The notes below the pieces were generated by a model. It saw nothing but the letters and a program-made list of their open reading frames with translations, did not search any database and had not been told where the DNA came from. A stretch of DNA of 31,325 nt, taken from positions 1-31,325 of IMG/VR virus record IMGVR_UViG_3300044858_002601; one strand, 5' to 3'. How positions within the stretch are numbered: position 1 is the stretch's first letter; every line of letters begins with the position of its first letter. Positions 1-7,133 of the stretch are shown piece by piece. Source of the stretch: a virus. The position numbers and the translations under genes are program-made.

Positions 1-1
1 A

Positions 2-61
2 GTACAGAAGTACCTGAAAGAAGGCATAACACGCCTAATCAAAGACCTTAAGTTAAAATAG
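2..61 (+). CDS. 3' end of an upstream gene (partial; possibly prohead protease gp21 by position)
   Basis: Frame 2 is open from the window edge to a TAG at 59-61. It encodes a short amphipathic, Lys/Leu-rich tail ending in KDLKLK. The next gene starts 10 bases later behind its own ribosome binding site, which is normal spacing for a late operon. In T4-type phages the gene before scaffold gene 22 is the prohead protease gene 21, so position suggests gp21. The 19 visible residues are too few to confirm any family. Frame 1 also stays open briefly but ends in a less protein-like string. Confidence 0.45.
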   Translation, partial: VQKYLKEGITRLIKDLKLK

Positions 62-71
62 GAGAAACCTG

Positions 72-1178
72 ATGTTATTAGATGCTATCAAACCATTGGT
101 AGACAGCGGCATCATAAACGAAGATACCAAACAGGCAATTAGCGAAGCTTGGGAAGCAAAACTTCTCGAAGCCCGTGAAAGTGTTCGTGCAGAACTTCGT
201 GAAGAATTCGCTCAAAGATACCAACATGACAAACAAGTTATGGTTGAAGCTCTAGACAAAATGGTAACTGAATCTCTGCAAAACGAACTCGAAGAGTTTG
301 CTACAGAGAAACAAGCTCTAGCAGAAGATCGTGCGAAGTTTAAAGTTCACATGATGGAAAGCAGCACCAAGTTCAATGATTTCATGGTTGGTAAACTGGC
401 CGAAGAAATCCGAGAACTACGCGAAGATCGCAAGCAATATGAGAATAGTGTAAGTAAGCTAGAATCATTTGTGATCAAGTCACTAGCAGAAGAAATTCAA
501 GAGTTTGAGCAAGACAAGCAAGCAGTAGTTGAGACAAAAGTTCGTCTAATTGCTGGTGCTAAAGATAAGCTTGCTGAACTACAACAAAATTTCATTGCTA
601 GATCTGCAGAACTAGTTAAAGAATCAATTACCAAGAAACTAGAGTCAGAAATGACTCAACTCAAAGAAGACATCCAACTTGCTCGTGAGAATATGTTTGG
701 TCGTCAACTCTTTGAAGCTTTTGCAAGTGAATTTGCAGTTACTCACTTAAACGAGAACAAAGAAATTCGCAAGCTACAAGCTGTCATTGCTACAAAAGAG
801 CAAGCTCTGCAAGAGGCACAAGCTCGGGCAGAACAAGCTGCAATGATCGTTGAATCAAAAGACAAAGAGATTAAGATTATTAAAGAATCAACAGAGCGTA
901 AGGACATCCTTGCAAATCTATTGAAATCTTTAAACAAGGAGAAAGCTGTAGTCATGAGCGAACTTCTTGAAAGTGTGCAAACTGTTAAGTTACAGAATGC
1001 ATATGAAAAGTATCTACCAGCTGTACTAAACAACACAGCACAGAAACCAACACAGCAAAAAACTATGTTGAGCGAAAGCCGTGTAGAAGTAACTGGCGAT
1101 AAATCTGCTAATACACCTGTAATCGAAGAAAACATTCACAATGTTTTTGAGATCAAGCGTTTAGCAGGGCTAAAGTAA
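72..1178 (+). CDS. 22: Prohead core scaffold protein, gp22-like
   Basis: This 368-residue protein is almost entirely charged, Glu/Lys/Gln/Ala-rich helix with long coiled-coil stretches (about residues 25-290), as expected of the internal scaffold around which the T4-type prohead shell assembles. The family is normally degraded by the prohead protease during maturation. Short Leu-X-Glu strings (for example LLES near residue 294) resemble the T4 protease recognition pattern, but I cannot assign sites. The identification rests on composition, length and its place immediately upstream of the gp23-like capsid gene (27 bases between them), the gene 22-23 order of T4. The start at 72 follows AGGAGA at a good distance. 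Coiled-coil proteins are easy to over-assign, so synteny carries most of the weight. Confidence 0.85.
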   Translation: MLLDAIKPLVDSGIINEDTKQAISEAWEAKLLEARESVRAELREEFAQRYQHDKQVMVEALDKMVTESLQNELEEFATEKQALAEDRAKFKVHMMESSTKFNDFMVGKLAEEIRELREDRKQYENSVSKLESFVIKSLAEEIQEFEQDKQAVVETKVRLIAGAKDKLAELQQNFIARSAELVKESITKKLESEMTQLKEDIQLARENMFGRQLFEAFASEFAVTHLNENKEIRKLQAVIATKEQALQEAQARAEQAAMIVESKDKEIKIIKESTERKDILANLLKSLNKEKAVVMSELLESVQTVKLQNAYEKYLPAVLNNTAQKPTQQKTMLSESRVEVTGDKSANTPVIEENIHNVFEIKRLAGLK

Positions 1179-1181
1179 ACC

Positions 1182-1189
1182 CTAAATAG
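1182..1189 (+). promoter_or_regulatory. Possible late promoter box before gp23
   Basis: CTAAATAG lies in the 27-base gap before the capsid gene, 16 bases upstream of its ATG. This is close to the 18-20 base spacing of four clearer NRTAAATAC boxes in this window. It ends in G rather than C and runs straight into the AGGAG sequence, so a transcript starting just downstream would have to use the later AAAGGAA as ribosome binding site. It is weaker than the others. Confidence 0.35.
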
Positions 1190-1205
1190 GAGAAAAGGAA
1201 ATAAA

Positions 1206-2402
1206 ATGACACAAGCATTACTAGAAAGCCGTTGGGGCGATACTAAAGACGCTCTGTTAGAAGGCTTAAACGGTTCCAAGAGAACCACAATGGGTGTAAT
1301 CCTCGAAAACACTCGCAAGCACTTGATGGAAGCAGCTACAGCTGGTGCTACAGCCGCTTCAAACGTTGCAACACTAAACCGAGTCATTCTACCAGTGATT
1401 CGTCGTGTTATGCCAACAGTTATTGCAAACGAAATCGTTGGTGTTCAGCCAATGACTGGACCTGTTGCACAGATCCACACATTGCGTGTTCGTTATGCAG
1501 ACAACACCACTGATACCGCTAGCCCATACGCTACTGGTACTACAGCCGGTGATGAAGCACTAAGCCCATTTAAGATTGCTGTTGCTTACTCTGGTCTAAC
1601 TTCAGGTGGTACAGCTACAACCGGTAAGGCAGCTACTACTTCTACTCTAGAAGGTGTACCTGGTAACCGTATCAATGTACAAATCTTAAAGCAAGTTGTA
1701 GAAGCTAAGACTCGTAAGTTATCAGCTCGCTGGACTTTCGAAGCTGCACAAGATGCACAAGCTATGCACGGTCTTGATATCGAAGCTGAAATCATGGCTG
1801 CTCTAGCACAAGAAATTACCGTTGAAATCGACCAAGAGATCCTAGGTTCTCTACGCTCGTTGGCTGCTACCGAATTCACATTCGACCAAGCTGCTGTTAG
1901 CGGTACTGCTACATTCGTTGGTGACGAACATGCTGCACTAGCTGTTCTAATCAACCGTACAGCAAACCTAATCGCTTCACGTACACGTCGTGGCGCTGGT
2001 AACTGGGCAGTAGTAAGTCCAGCAGCTCTAACTGTACTACAAAGCGCAACCACTTCAGCATTTGCTCGTACAACTGAAGGTACCTTTGAAGCTCCTACCA
2101 ACACCAAGTTTGTTGGTACACTAAACGGCGCAATGCGTATCTATGTTGACAGCTATGCTAGCGATAGCCAGGCTGTTCTAGTTGGTTATAAGGGCTCAAG
2201 CGAGGCTGATGCAGCCGCGTTCTACTGCCCATATATTCCTCTAATGAGTTCTGGTGTTGTTCTAGATCCTAGCACATTCGAACCAGTAGTAGGCTTTATG
2301 ACCCGTTATGGTTATGTTGAGTTAACAAACACAGCATCATCGTTCGGTAACGCAGCTGACTACCTAGGTGAGATTGCTGTTTCTAACCTATCGTTCCAGT
2401 AA
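1206..2402 (+). CDS. 23: Major capsid protein, gp23-like
   Basis: This 398-residue protein forms the hexameric lattice of the T4-type head. The N-terminal half carries recognisable gp23 features: a run of the type RRVMPTVIANEIVGVQPM (about residues 66-84), then GPVAQIHTLRVRY, and a later conserved segment NWAVVSPAALTVLQ. The stretch KHLMEAATAG has Leu-Met-Glu before Ala43, matching the (L/I)-X-Glu cleavage preference of T4-type prohead proteases, so residues 1-42 are probably removed in maturation. At 398 residues it is shorter than T4 gp23 (521), suggesting trimmed surface insertions. It follows the scaffold gene and is closed by a strong hairpin terminator, fitting very high expression. The start ATG follows AGGAGAAAAGGAA. 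Confidence 0.95.
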   Translation: MTQALLESRWGDTKDALLEGLNGSKRTTMGVILENTRKHLMEAATAGATAASNVATLNRVILPVIRRVMPTVIANEIVGVQPMTGPVAQIHTLRVRYADNTTDTASPYATGTTAGDEALSPFKIAVAYSGLTSGGTATTGKAATTSTLEGVPGNRINVQILKQVVEAKTRKLSARWTFEAAQDAQAMHGLDIEAEIMAALAQEITVEIDQEILGSLRSLAATEFTFDQAAVSGTATFVGDEHAALAVLINRTANLIASRTRRGAGNWAVVSPAALTVLQSATTSAFARTTEGTFEAPTNTKFVGTLNGAMRIYVDSYASDSQAVLVGYKGSSEADAAAFYCPYIPLMSSGVVLDPSTFEPVVGFMTRYGYVELTNTASSFGNAADYLGEIAVSNLSFQ

Positions 2403-2427
2403 TTTTCCACTCGGGATGGGAAACATT

Positions 2428-2450
2428 AAAGGGCCGCAAGGCCCTTTTTT
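2428..2450 (+). terminator. Rho-independent terminator after gp23
   Basis: AAAGGGCC (2428-2435) pairs perfectly with GGCCCTTT (2440-2447) around a GCAA (GNRA) tetraloop, followed by more T. It sits 26 bases after the capsid stop codon. The loop and closing pairs (CCGCAAGG) are identical to those in the next terminator at 2753. Confidence 0.93.
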
Positions 2451-2469
2451 GTTGGCTGTGTTTTTGCAC

Positions 2470-2479
2470 GATAAATACT
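2470..2479 (+). promoter_or_regulatory. T4-type late promoter box
   Basis: GATAAATACT lies between the gp23 terminator and the 75-residue gene, 44 bases before that gene's ATG. It matches the T4 late consensus TATAAATA in seven of eight positions and the ATAAATA form described in T4-like cyanophages. The same box recurs at the head of other units in this window. Confidence 0.7.
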
Positions 2480-2523
2480 TTTGCTCGTGTAGCATTTACA
2501 CACATACACACAAGGAGGTTATC

Positions 2524-2751
2524 ATGAGCAAAACACCATACGAGATTCGTCTTGAACTTTTACATCTAGCACAATCTATTCTACAAACTCCGGTTTATCA
2601 AACTCGAGAAGCAAAAGTTAATGAATATCATTCAAAATTAACTGATGCTAATCGTGGAACTATTCCGTATCCAACCTTGCCAGATTTTCCAAGTACTACG
2701 GATATTATCAGCAAAGCTGAGGAACTGAAGAAGTTTGTAGACCAAGCGTAA
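2524..2751 (+). CDS. Small conserved-type phage protein of unknown function (75 residues)
   Basis: The start is placed at the ATG of MSKTPYEIRLELLHLAQSIL because a near-perfect AAGGAGGT ribosome binding site (2512-2519) precedes it. A longer reading frame from 2368 would run back across the capsid terminator and promoter and is rejected. The N-terminal third is a predicted amphipathic helix, the middle is Pro/Thr-rich, and the C-terminus is helical (SKAEELKKFVDQ). No enzyme motif, signal peptide or membrane segment is seen. The general style (TPYEIRLELL) recalls small hypothetical proteins of T4-like marine phages, but I cannot name it. It is a self-contained unit with its own late box, strong binding site and terminator, which suggests an abundant late protein, perhaps a virion or assembly accessory. 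Confidence 0.85.
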   Translation: MSKTPYEIRLELLHLAQSILQTPVYQTREAKVNEYHSKLTDANRGTIPYPTLPDFPSTTDIISKAEELKKFVDQA

Positions 2752-2752
2752 T

Positions 2753-2776
2753 AAAAGCGCCGCAAGGCGCTTTTTT
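2753..2776 (+). terminator. Rho-independent terminator after the 75-residue gene
   Basis: AAAAGCGCC (2753-2761) pairs with GGCGCTTTT (2766-2774) around GCAA, followed by more T. It begins immediately after the stop codon and ends only 18 bases before the next start codon, leaving almost no room for a promoter for the downstream island. Confidence 0.92.
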
Positions 2777-2794
2777 GTTGGATAAGTAATTTGT

Positions 2795-3499
2795 ATGAAA
2801 CGACTTCTAGTAGCGTTTGGAGACAGTTGGACTTTTGGCTCTGAACTGGACAAACCTCAAGTTGATGCATGGCCACAGTTGATTGCAAATAAAATGGCGG
2901 ATAAATTATTAAATTTAGGAACTCCGGCTAGCTCCATTGGACATTTATCAGTTCAACTTTTTAATTTTTTGGATCAATATCCTAACTACAAAGATTATCA
3001 AACAATCTTTATGGTAGGATTAACTGCACAATCAAGGTATCTTAGCTATTCAAATGCATCTGATGAGTTTGTAAATATCACTACGGAAGCGGTTTATAGT
3101 ACAAGTGATATTAAATCCACAGGAGAACCACCAGAAGATATAGGACATCTATCAGGGGTAAAAGAATTACATTATAGATTAGTTGATCATTCAAATTATT
3201 CAGAATTTCTAGCAGCACAGACTATTTTTTTATTTCAACAGGTTGCAAATAATTACTGTATAGACACTTTATTTTTCAGTTATTTTAATGAAATAAATTT
3301 ACAAAAATATAGTTTTATTGACCAGCACTGCATTTTGCCTACTACAATTACAAAAACACTTACCGGTCAAGAATATAAAATACCTGACATAAGAGACAAT
3401 GTTTATTTTAAAAACAAATTGTTTCATCCAAATGAACAAGGACATCAAGCAATAGCAGATTTATTATTGGATTTCTATGAGAAAAATTACAATCATTGA
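2795..3499 (+). CDS. SGNH/GDSL-hydrolase-like protein (first copy)
   Basis: This 234-residue protein opens with a beta strand leading to GDSWTFGSE, the block I motif of SGNH (GDSL-like) esterases, with Ser11 as likely nucleophile. Near the C-terminus FHPNEQGHQAIADLL gives the block V His (His211) followed by the usual helix. The Asp normally three residues before this His is replaced by Lys208, and no clear GxND block III is visible, so a Ser-His dyad or altered activity is possible. SGNH enzymes hydrolyse esters such as O-acetyl groups on sugars; the substrate here is unknown. There is no signal peptide, so it would act in the host cytoplasm or on assembled virions. It overlaps the following GT-like gene by 23 bases, implying translational coupling, and is A+T-rich compared with gp22 and gp23. 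Confidence 0.72.
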   Translation: MKRLLVAFGDSWTFGSELDKPQVDAWPQLIANKMADKLLNLGTPASSIGHLSVQLFNFLDQYPNYKDYQTIFMVGLTAQSRYLSYSNASDEFVNITTEAVYSTSDIKSTGEPPEDIGHLSGVKELHYRLVDHSNYSEFLAAQTIFLFQQVANNYCIDTLFFSYFNEINLQKYSFIDQHCILPTTITKTLTGQEYKIPDIRDNVYFKNKLFHPNEQGHQAIADLLLDFYEKNYNH

Positions 3500-4481
3500 C
3501 GGTGTTGAGGGGTTTGATATTCCCTATCATCTTGAAATTTTAGGACATAAGGTTGAAGATATTCAAGATACATTCTTTGTTTCATTAAATGACCATTATG
3601 GTTTGCATACAGAAAGATGGGAGGAATTGGTAAAAAATACTGCGCAAGATTATGGCCGTGTAGTATTTTACGACTTAGTTAATCATGGCGATGAATATAT
3701 AGATAATTTCTGCAGTTTTATTAAAAATTTTTCTCATTCTAACAAATGGTATTTGACTAATAACTTTAGTAGCAATTTTTCATTAGAGAATGTTAATATA
3801 TTACCATGGGATTTTATGTGGAACAGATCCAAACTATATTATACTGACATCAATGAAGAATATGTAAGATCATTGAATTTAATACTACATCATTATGCGG
3901 GCAAAACTAGTTATATTTTAAATAACTTAGATGCTAATAGACCAAGAACTCGAACTTACTTAAATTTGTGTGGCAGAGGTTATGGATATAGACTAGACTT
4001 GTATTACTTCTTACAAGCATACGCTGACAAAGGATACAGCAGTATGCGTTCATTGGGTACCTACTTAGAGGACGATGATACTGCTGGCGCTTTTCGTCCT
4101 ATACCTAATAGCTTTTACGATGATACTTATCTAAGTGTTTATGTTGAAAGCAATTGTCAAAATAATAATTTAATTCATATTACAGAAAAAACATTTGAAC
4201 CTTTGTTAAAAGGTCATTTTATTATGCCATTTGCTAATTCAGGAACTATACAAAGATTGCGTGATTTAGGATTTCGCTTTCCTGATTTTATAGATTACTC
4301 GTACGACACAATAGATGATGTGCGTTGGAGATTTGCTGTATTTCAAAAATTAGTAAAAGACACACTTCAACTTCCGTGGGCTAAATTGTACCAAGATAAT
4401 TTTGATATAATTGAACATAATCGCAATCAATTGTATAATTTAGACTATGATAGATCAATATTGAAACTTTATGATGAATGA
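3477..4481 (+). CDS. Putative GT10-like (fucosyltransferase-fold) glycosyltransferase, first copy
   Basis: The 334-residue protein has, in its C-terminal half, a segment typical of alpha-1,3-fucosyltransferase-like (GT10-type) C-terminal domains: LSVYVESNC, then ITEKTFEPLLKG (ITEK at residues 235-238), then a strand and RLRDLGFRFPDF. In the known family this region binds the nucleotide sugar, and the Ser/Thr-Glu-Lys motif is conserved. The N-terminal half is divergent and may bind the acceptor. No membrane segment is seen. It is wedged between two SGNH-like genes, overlapping the first by 23 bases and the second by 11, so the four genes are probably translated as one coupled set. The donor and acceptor cannot be told from the sequence. 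It could also be a degenerate member without activity. Confidence 0.62.
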   Translation: MRKITIIDGVEGFDIPYHLEILGHKVEDIQDTFFVSLNDHYGLHTERWEELVKNTAQDYGRVVFYDLVNHGDEYIDNFCSFIKNFSHSNKWYLTNNFSSNFSLENVNILPWDFMWNRSKLYYTDINEEYVRSLNLILHHYAGKTSYILNNLDANRPRTRTYLNLCGRGYGYRLDLYYFLQAYADKGYSSMRSLGTYLEDDDTAGAFRPIPNSFYDDTYLSVYVESNCQNNNLIHITEKTFEPLLKGHFIMPFANSGTIQRLRDLGFRFPDFIDYSYDTIDDVRWRFAVFQKLVKDTLQLPWAKLYQDNFDIIEHNRNQLYNLDYDRSILKLYDE

Positions 4482-5361
4482 TATTTTTGATATTTTGAAA
4501 ACAAAAACAGTTTACCCAATCATTGGCACTGATGTAGAACTTTCTTGGCTACACCAAGAAAATAACAGTAAAGACACTTTGTTAATTACAGTAGGGGACA
4601 GTTGGACATGGGGAGACCATTTAGGAAGCATAAATTGGATAACTCAGTACGATGACCCTGTAAGGTTGCAGACAATCTACGGAAAAAAACTTTCTGAAAA
4701 ATTAGATTCTGATTGGATATTATTAGCTAGACCTGGGTGTAGCAATTATTGGATGTTTGAAAAATTAAAGTTTTTTTCTGAGCAAATAGCGCAATTAAAA
4801 TCTCGTTATCGAAGAATAATTATTACTGTTACACTCACAGAAGATTTTAGAGAATTTGGGTATAATGATGAAGAGGAATATACAGTGCCTTATAACTCAA
4901 TGATATCTAATTCTAAAGATTTGTTTGATTTTTTAGCTCAAGCAGAAGATTTGTTACTTGAAAAATTTGTAAACTTGTTACAAGGCTTGGAAGTAGAATA
5001 TTATATTACTAGAGCGTTTACTGATTTTTGGCCAAAAAATAAAGACTCTTACAAACAACAGTTGCTAGATAAAACTTGGTGCGATGTATTTCAAAATCAA
5101 GTAGAGTTTGATCGATATTATCAAGTGGTGCCTTTTATTGGTCAAATGGCCATTGGCGGTATTACAAAATTAATTGATTCTGCAGGAGATAGAAAAGACA
5201 TTTTCAAAAATAATTTTTTAGATATTGAAACAAAGATAACAGCAAGATATAATTTTTTTGCAGCTAGCTGGTACAATATTAAGGGTAGTTCGTGTCACCC
5301 TAATGCAATGGGACACGAAATATTTGCAGATTATTTGTATGAAAAAATAAAGTCAAAATGA
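4471..5361 (+). CDS. SGNH/GDSL-hydrolase-like protein (second copy)
   Basis: The 296-residue protein carries GDSWTWGDHLGS with Ser44 as likely nucleophile, after about 35 extra N-terminal residues compared with the first copy. The C-terminal block V is SSCHPNAMGHEIFADYL with His276. As in the first copy the Asp at minus three is missing (Ser273), suggesting both belong to the same subgroup with a Ser-His dyad. The two are clearly related in block I and block V but very diverged between, so any duplication is old or the two were acquired separately. A Trp follows the nucleophile in both. Two tandem ATG codons (4471, 4474) are possible starts; both overlap the upstream gene. It shares ATGA with the next gene. 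Substrate unknown; sugar O-acyl groups are an inference. Confidence 0.7.
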   Translation: MMNDIFDILKTKTVYPIIGTDVELSWLHQENNSKDTLLITVGDSWTWGDHLGSINWITQYDDPVRLQTIYGKKLSEKLDSDWILLARPGCSNYWMFEKLKFFSEQIAQLKSRYRRIIITVTLTEDFREFGYNDEEEYTVPYNSMISNSKDLFDFLAQAEDLLLEKFVNLLQGLEVEYYITRAFTDFWPKNKDSYKQQLLDKTWCDVFQNQVEFDRYYQVVPFIGQMAIGGITKLIDSAGDRKDIFKNNFLDIETKITARYNFFAASWYNIKGSSCHPNAMGHEIFADYLYEKIKSK

Positions 5362-6464
5362 AAAATTACTATTACGACTATTTGGAATGTAATTTCAAGG
5401 ACAGTTCACCTGTAATAACAGAATGGGTGCAAAAAAATAATATTGCAATGTTTGACTTTGATAATTGCATGTTTGATAATGAATTTGATAAAAACTTATT
5501 CGATCATTTAAAATGGGTAAAAGATACAGCATCATTGTTAATTGTAGTAGAAAGTCATCCGTTTTTTTCAAATGACTCAATTTATGAGCAAAGAAAAAAT
5601 GCTATAATTAACTACGCAAATGAGTTAAATTTACAGTATGGTTTTTTTACTAGCGATTATAAGTTGTGGCTAGATGACAATGACTCCAAAACAACATTTC
5701 ACCCAGACTGGTACTTTAGACAAAAAAAATGGGCAAAAGATAATAGATATCCAGAGTACACATTTAATGTGGAACGCAAGTATAGTTTTGCATGCGGCAA
5801 CAAATCAAATTATAGAACTGAAAAAATATACAACTACATAGAGTGTTACCGCAAACGCAGGTCAGATTGGCTAATAACAATTTACAAGCATCAACATTTG
5901 GATGTTAATGTGGTTGATGGGTTCCGTGTGCCTAGTTTAAGTACCGAGCAAGCTGAAATATGGAATAACGAAATTAGAAATAATATTCCTTTTTATGAAT
6001 ATGATTATGATAGATTTGAAACTTACGATAATCCACATAGTACATTATTTCCAGTACACACAAATTCTTATTGCAATTTAGTAATGGAACATACTATGGA
6101 GGTTCCTATACTGTCAGAAAAAAGTTACAAGTGTTTTATAGCAAAACAGATACCGGTTTATCTAGCAGCAGTTCGCACAGCTGAAGCTTTACAATATTTG
6201 GGGTTTGATTTGTTTTATGATTTCGTTGATCATGCAAAATACGATAATTTGCAAGTAAACAACTGGCGGGTACCAGAAAACTTTACCATGCGTATTGACC
6301 GTGTACATCAGCTAATAGATGAGTTATACAAAACAGATTTCACAGAGTTCTTTCATAGGCCAGAAACACAACAAAGATTACAGGCCAATCAAGATTACTT
6401 TTATAGCGATGCAATTGATCATATCTGTATCAAGCATTATAATCAATTACTGAATAAATACTAA
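5358..6464 (+). CDS. Putative GT10-like glycosyltransferase, second copy
   Basis: The 368-residue protein resembles the earlier GT-like protein in its C-terminal domain: SYCNLVMEHT, then ILSEKSYKCFIAKQIPVYLA (Leu-Ser-Glu-Lys at residues 252-255), then EALQYLGFDLFYDFVDH. This is the pattern of GT10-like C-terminal nucleotide-sugar binding domains. The N-terminal part begins with an acidic alpha/beta region and an aromatic-rich middle (HPDWYF, KYSFACGNKSNYRTEK). It starts at the ATG of an ATGA overlap with the second SGNH-like gene, typical of coupled translation. The stop codon overlaps a late promoter box, so this gene ends the island. Donor, acceptor and activity are unknown. The fold assignment is by motif only. 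Confidence 0.6.
   Translation: MKNYYYDYLECNFKDSSPVITEWVQKNNIAMFDFDNCMFDNEFDKNLFDHLKWVKDTASLLIVVESHPFFSNDSIYEQRKNAIINYANELNLQYGFFTSDYKLWLDDNDSKTTFHPDWYFRQKKWAKDNRYPEYTFNVERKYSFACGNKSNYRTEKIYNYIECYRKRRSDWLITIYKHQHLDVNVVDGFRVPSLSTEQAEIWNNEIRNNIPFYEYDYDRFETYDNPHSTLFPVHTNSYCNLVMEHTMEVPILSEKSYKCFIAKQIPVYLAAVRTAEALQYLGFDLFYDFVDHAKYDNLQVNNWRVPENFTMRIDRVHQLIDELYKTDFTEFFHRPETQQRLQANQDYFYSDAIDHICIKHYNQLLNKY
6453..6462 (+). promoter_or_regulatory. T4-type late promoter box
   Basis: AATAAATACT overlaps the last codons of the second GT-like gene and lies 81 bases before the ATG of the 163-residue structural gene. It matches the late box found at 2470 and elsewhere. The resulting leader would be the longest in the window and contains a short inverted repeat, CTCTA/TAGAG, at 6470-6483, of unknown meaning. 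Confidence 0.65.
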
Positions 6465-6543
6465 GTTCGCTCTAACCTTAGAGTTTATGCCGGAAAGCCA
6501 ACCGCGTATAGCCTAGAACGCTAATTTTTTAAGGAGAAATAAA

Positions 6544-7035
6544 ATGGCAAGAGGTTTAAAAATCAGTCATGAAAGAAGTGATGGCACATTAGTTGATCAA
6601 GAAGTTAGCACAACAATTAGTAGTATTGGTGCAACTGGTGGTCGTCCACAATGGGTAACAGTTGAAGGTGTTAAAACTGTTAAAGTTCAATTTAGAGATT
6701 CTGCGGGAATTTTGCATGCTAACGCATACATTATTGCTCAAAAAGGTGCCAAACAGTTTATGGTAGCAAATGCAGTTGGTGCAACTGAAAGTCATACCCA
6801 CAGTAATGCCAGCGTTACTATTTGCACACTGGCAGCAGGTGCAGATGCGGCCAATGGAACTCCTAGCTCAACAGCAAGTACAATGAGCATTGCCGGATAT
6901 ACCACAGCAAGTGCAGCATTTTATGCAAGTAGAATTTCCAACAAATTTGTTTGGGATCAAAGCAACAATCGCTACAGATATCGTAACAGTGATAATGTGG
7001 CAACTGCAACTTTTGCCAATGTGTTTGTGCATTAA
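6544..7035 (+). CDS. Virion structural protein candidate, unknown (163 residues)
   Basis: The start follows TAAGGAG at the right distance. The protein is beta-rich, Ala/Ser/Thr/Asn-rich and soluble, with no signal peptide or membrane segment. Its N-terminal part (residues about 8-75) alternates hydrophobic strands, ending in AYIIAQKGAKQFMVAN. The middle is a low-complexity Ser/Thr/Ala/His stretch (SHTHSNASV and following). The C-terminal part ends in FVWDQSNNRYRYRNSD and a final strand. It forms its own transcription unit with a late box upstream and a UUCG terminator downstream, suggesting high expression as a virion component. I do not recognise a named family. It lacks the TGAL and GNITT modules of the fibres that follow. 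Confidence 0.85.
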   Translation: MARGLKISHERSDGTLVDQEVSTTISSIGATGGRPQWVTVEGVKTVKVQFRDSAGILHANAYIIAQKGAKQFMVANAVGATESHTHSNASVTICTLAAGADAANGTPSSTASTMSIAGYTTASAAFYASRISNKFVWDQSNNRYRYRNSDNVATATFANVFVH

Positions 7036-7056
7036 TAAATCACAAAGCAAAAAACT

Positions 7057-7079
7057 AACCCGCTTCGGCGGGTTTTTTA
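7057..7079 (+). terminator. Strong rho-independent terminator with UUCG tetraloop
   Basis: AACCCGC (7057-7063) pairs with GCGGGTT (7068-7074) around TTCG, followed by a T-run. It lies 22 bases after the stop of the 163-residue gene, just before a late promoter box. Confidence 0.95.
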
Positions 7080-7104
7080 TTGGATTTAACAAACCAATTA
7101 TACG

Positions 7105-7113
7105 CATAAATAC
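7105..7113 (+). promoter_or_regulatory. T4-type late promoter box for the fibre operon
   Basis: CATAAATAC follows the UUCG terminator and ends 20 bases before the ATG of the 121-residue gene. Boxes at 10744, 21987 and 30448 (minus strand) have nearly the same spacing to their starts. Confidence 0.75.
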
Positions 7114-7133
7114 ACTGAATAAGGACACGAAAA

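Noticed and set aside
2368-2523. Upstream extension of the 75-residue gene to 127 codons
   Set aside because: It would overlap the end of gp23, the terminator hairpin and the late box. A near-perfect ribosome binding site supports the internal ATG at 2524.
6504-6530. Terminator-like element before the 163-residue gene
   Set aside because: Only a four-base stem (GCGT/ACGC) with a ten-base loop precedes the T-run, and it lies inside the leader between a late box and the start codon.
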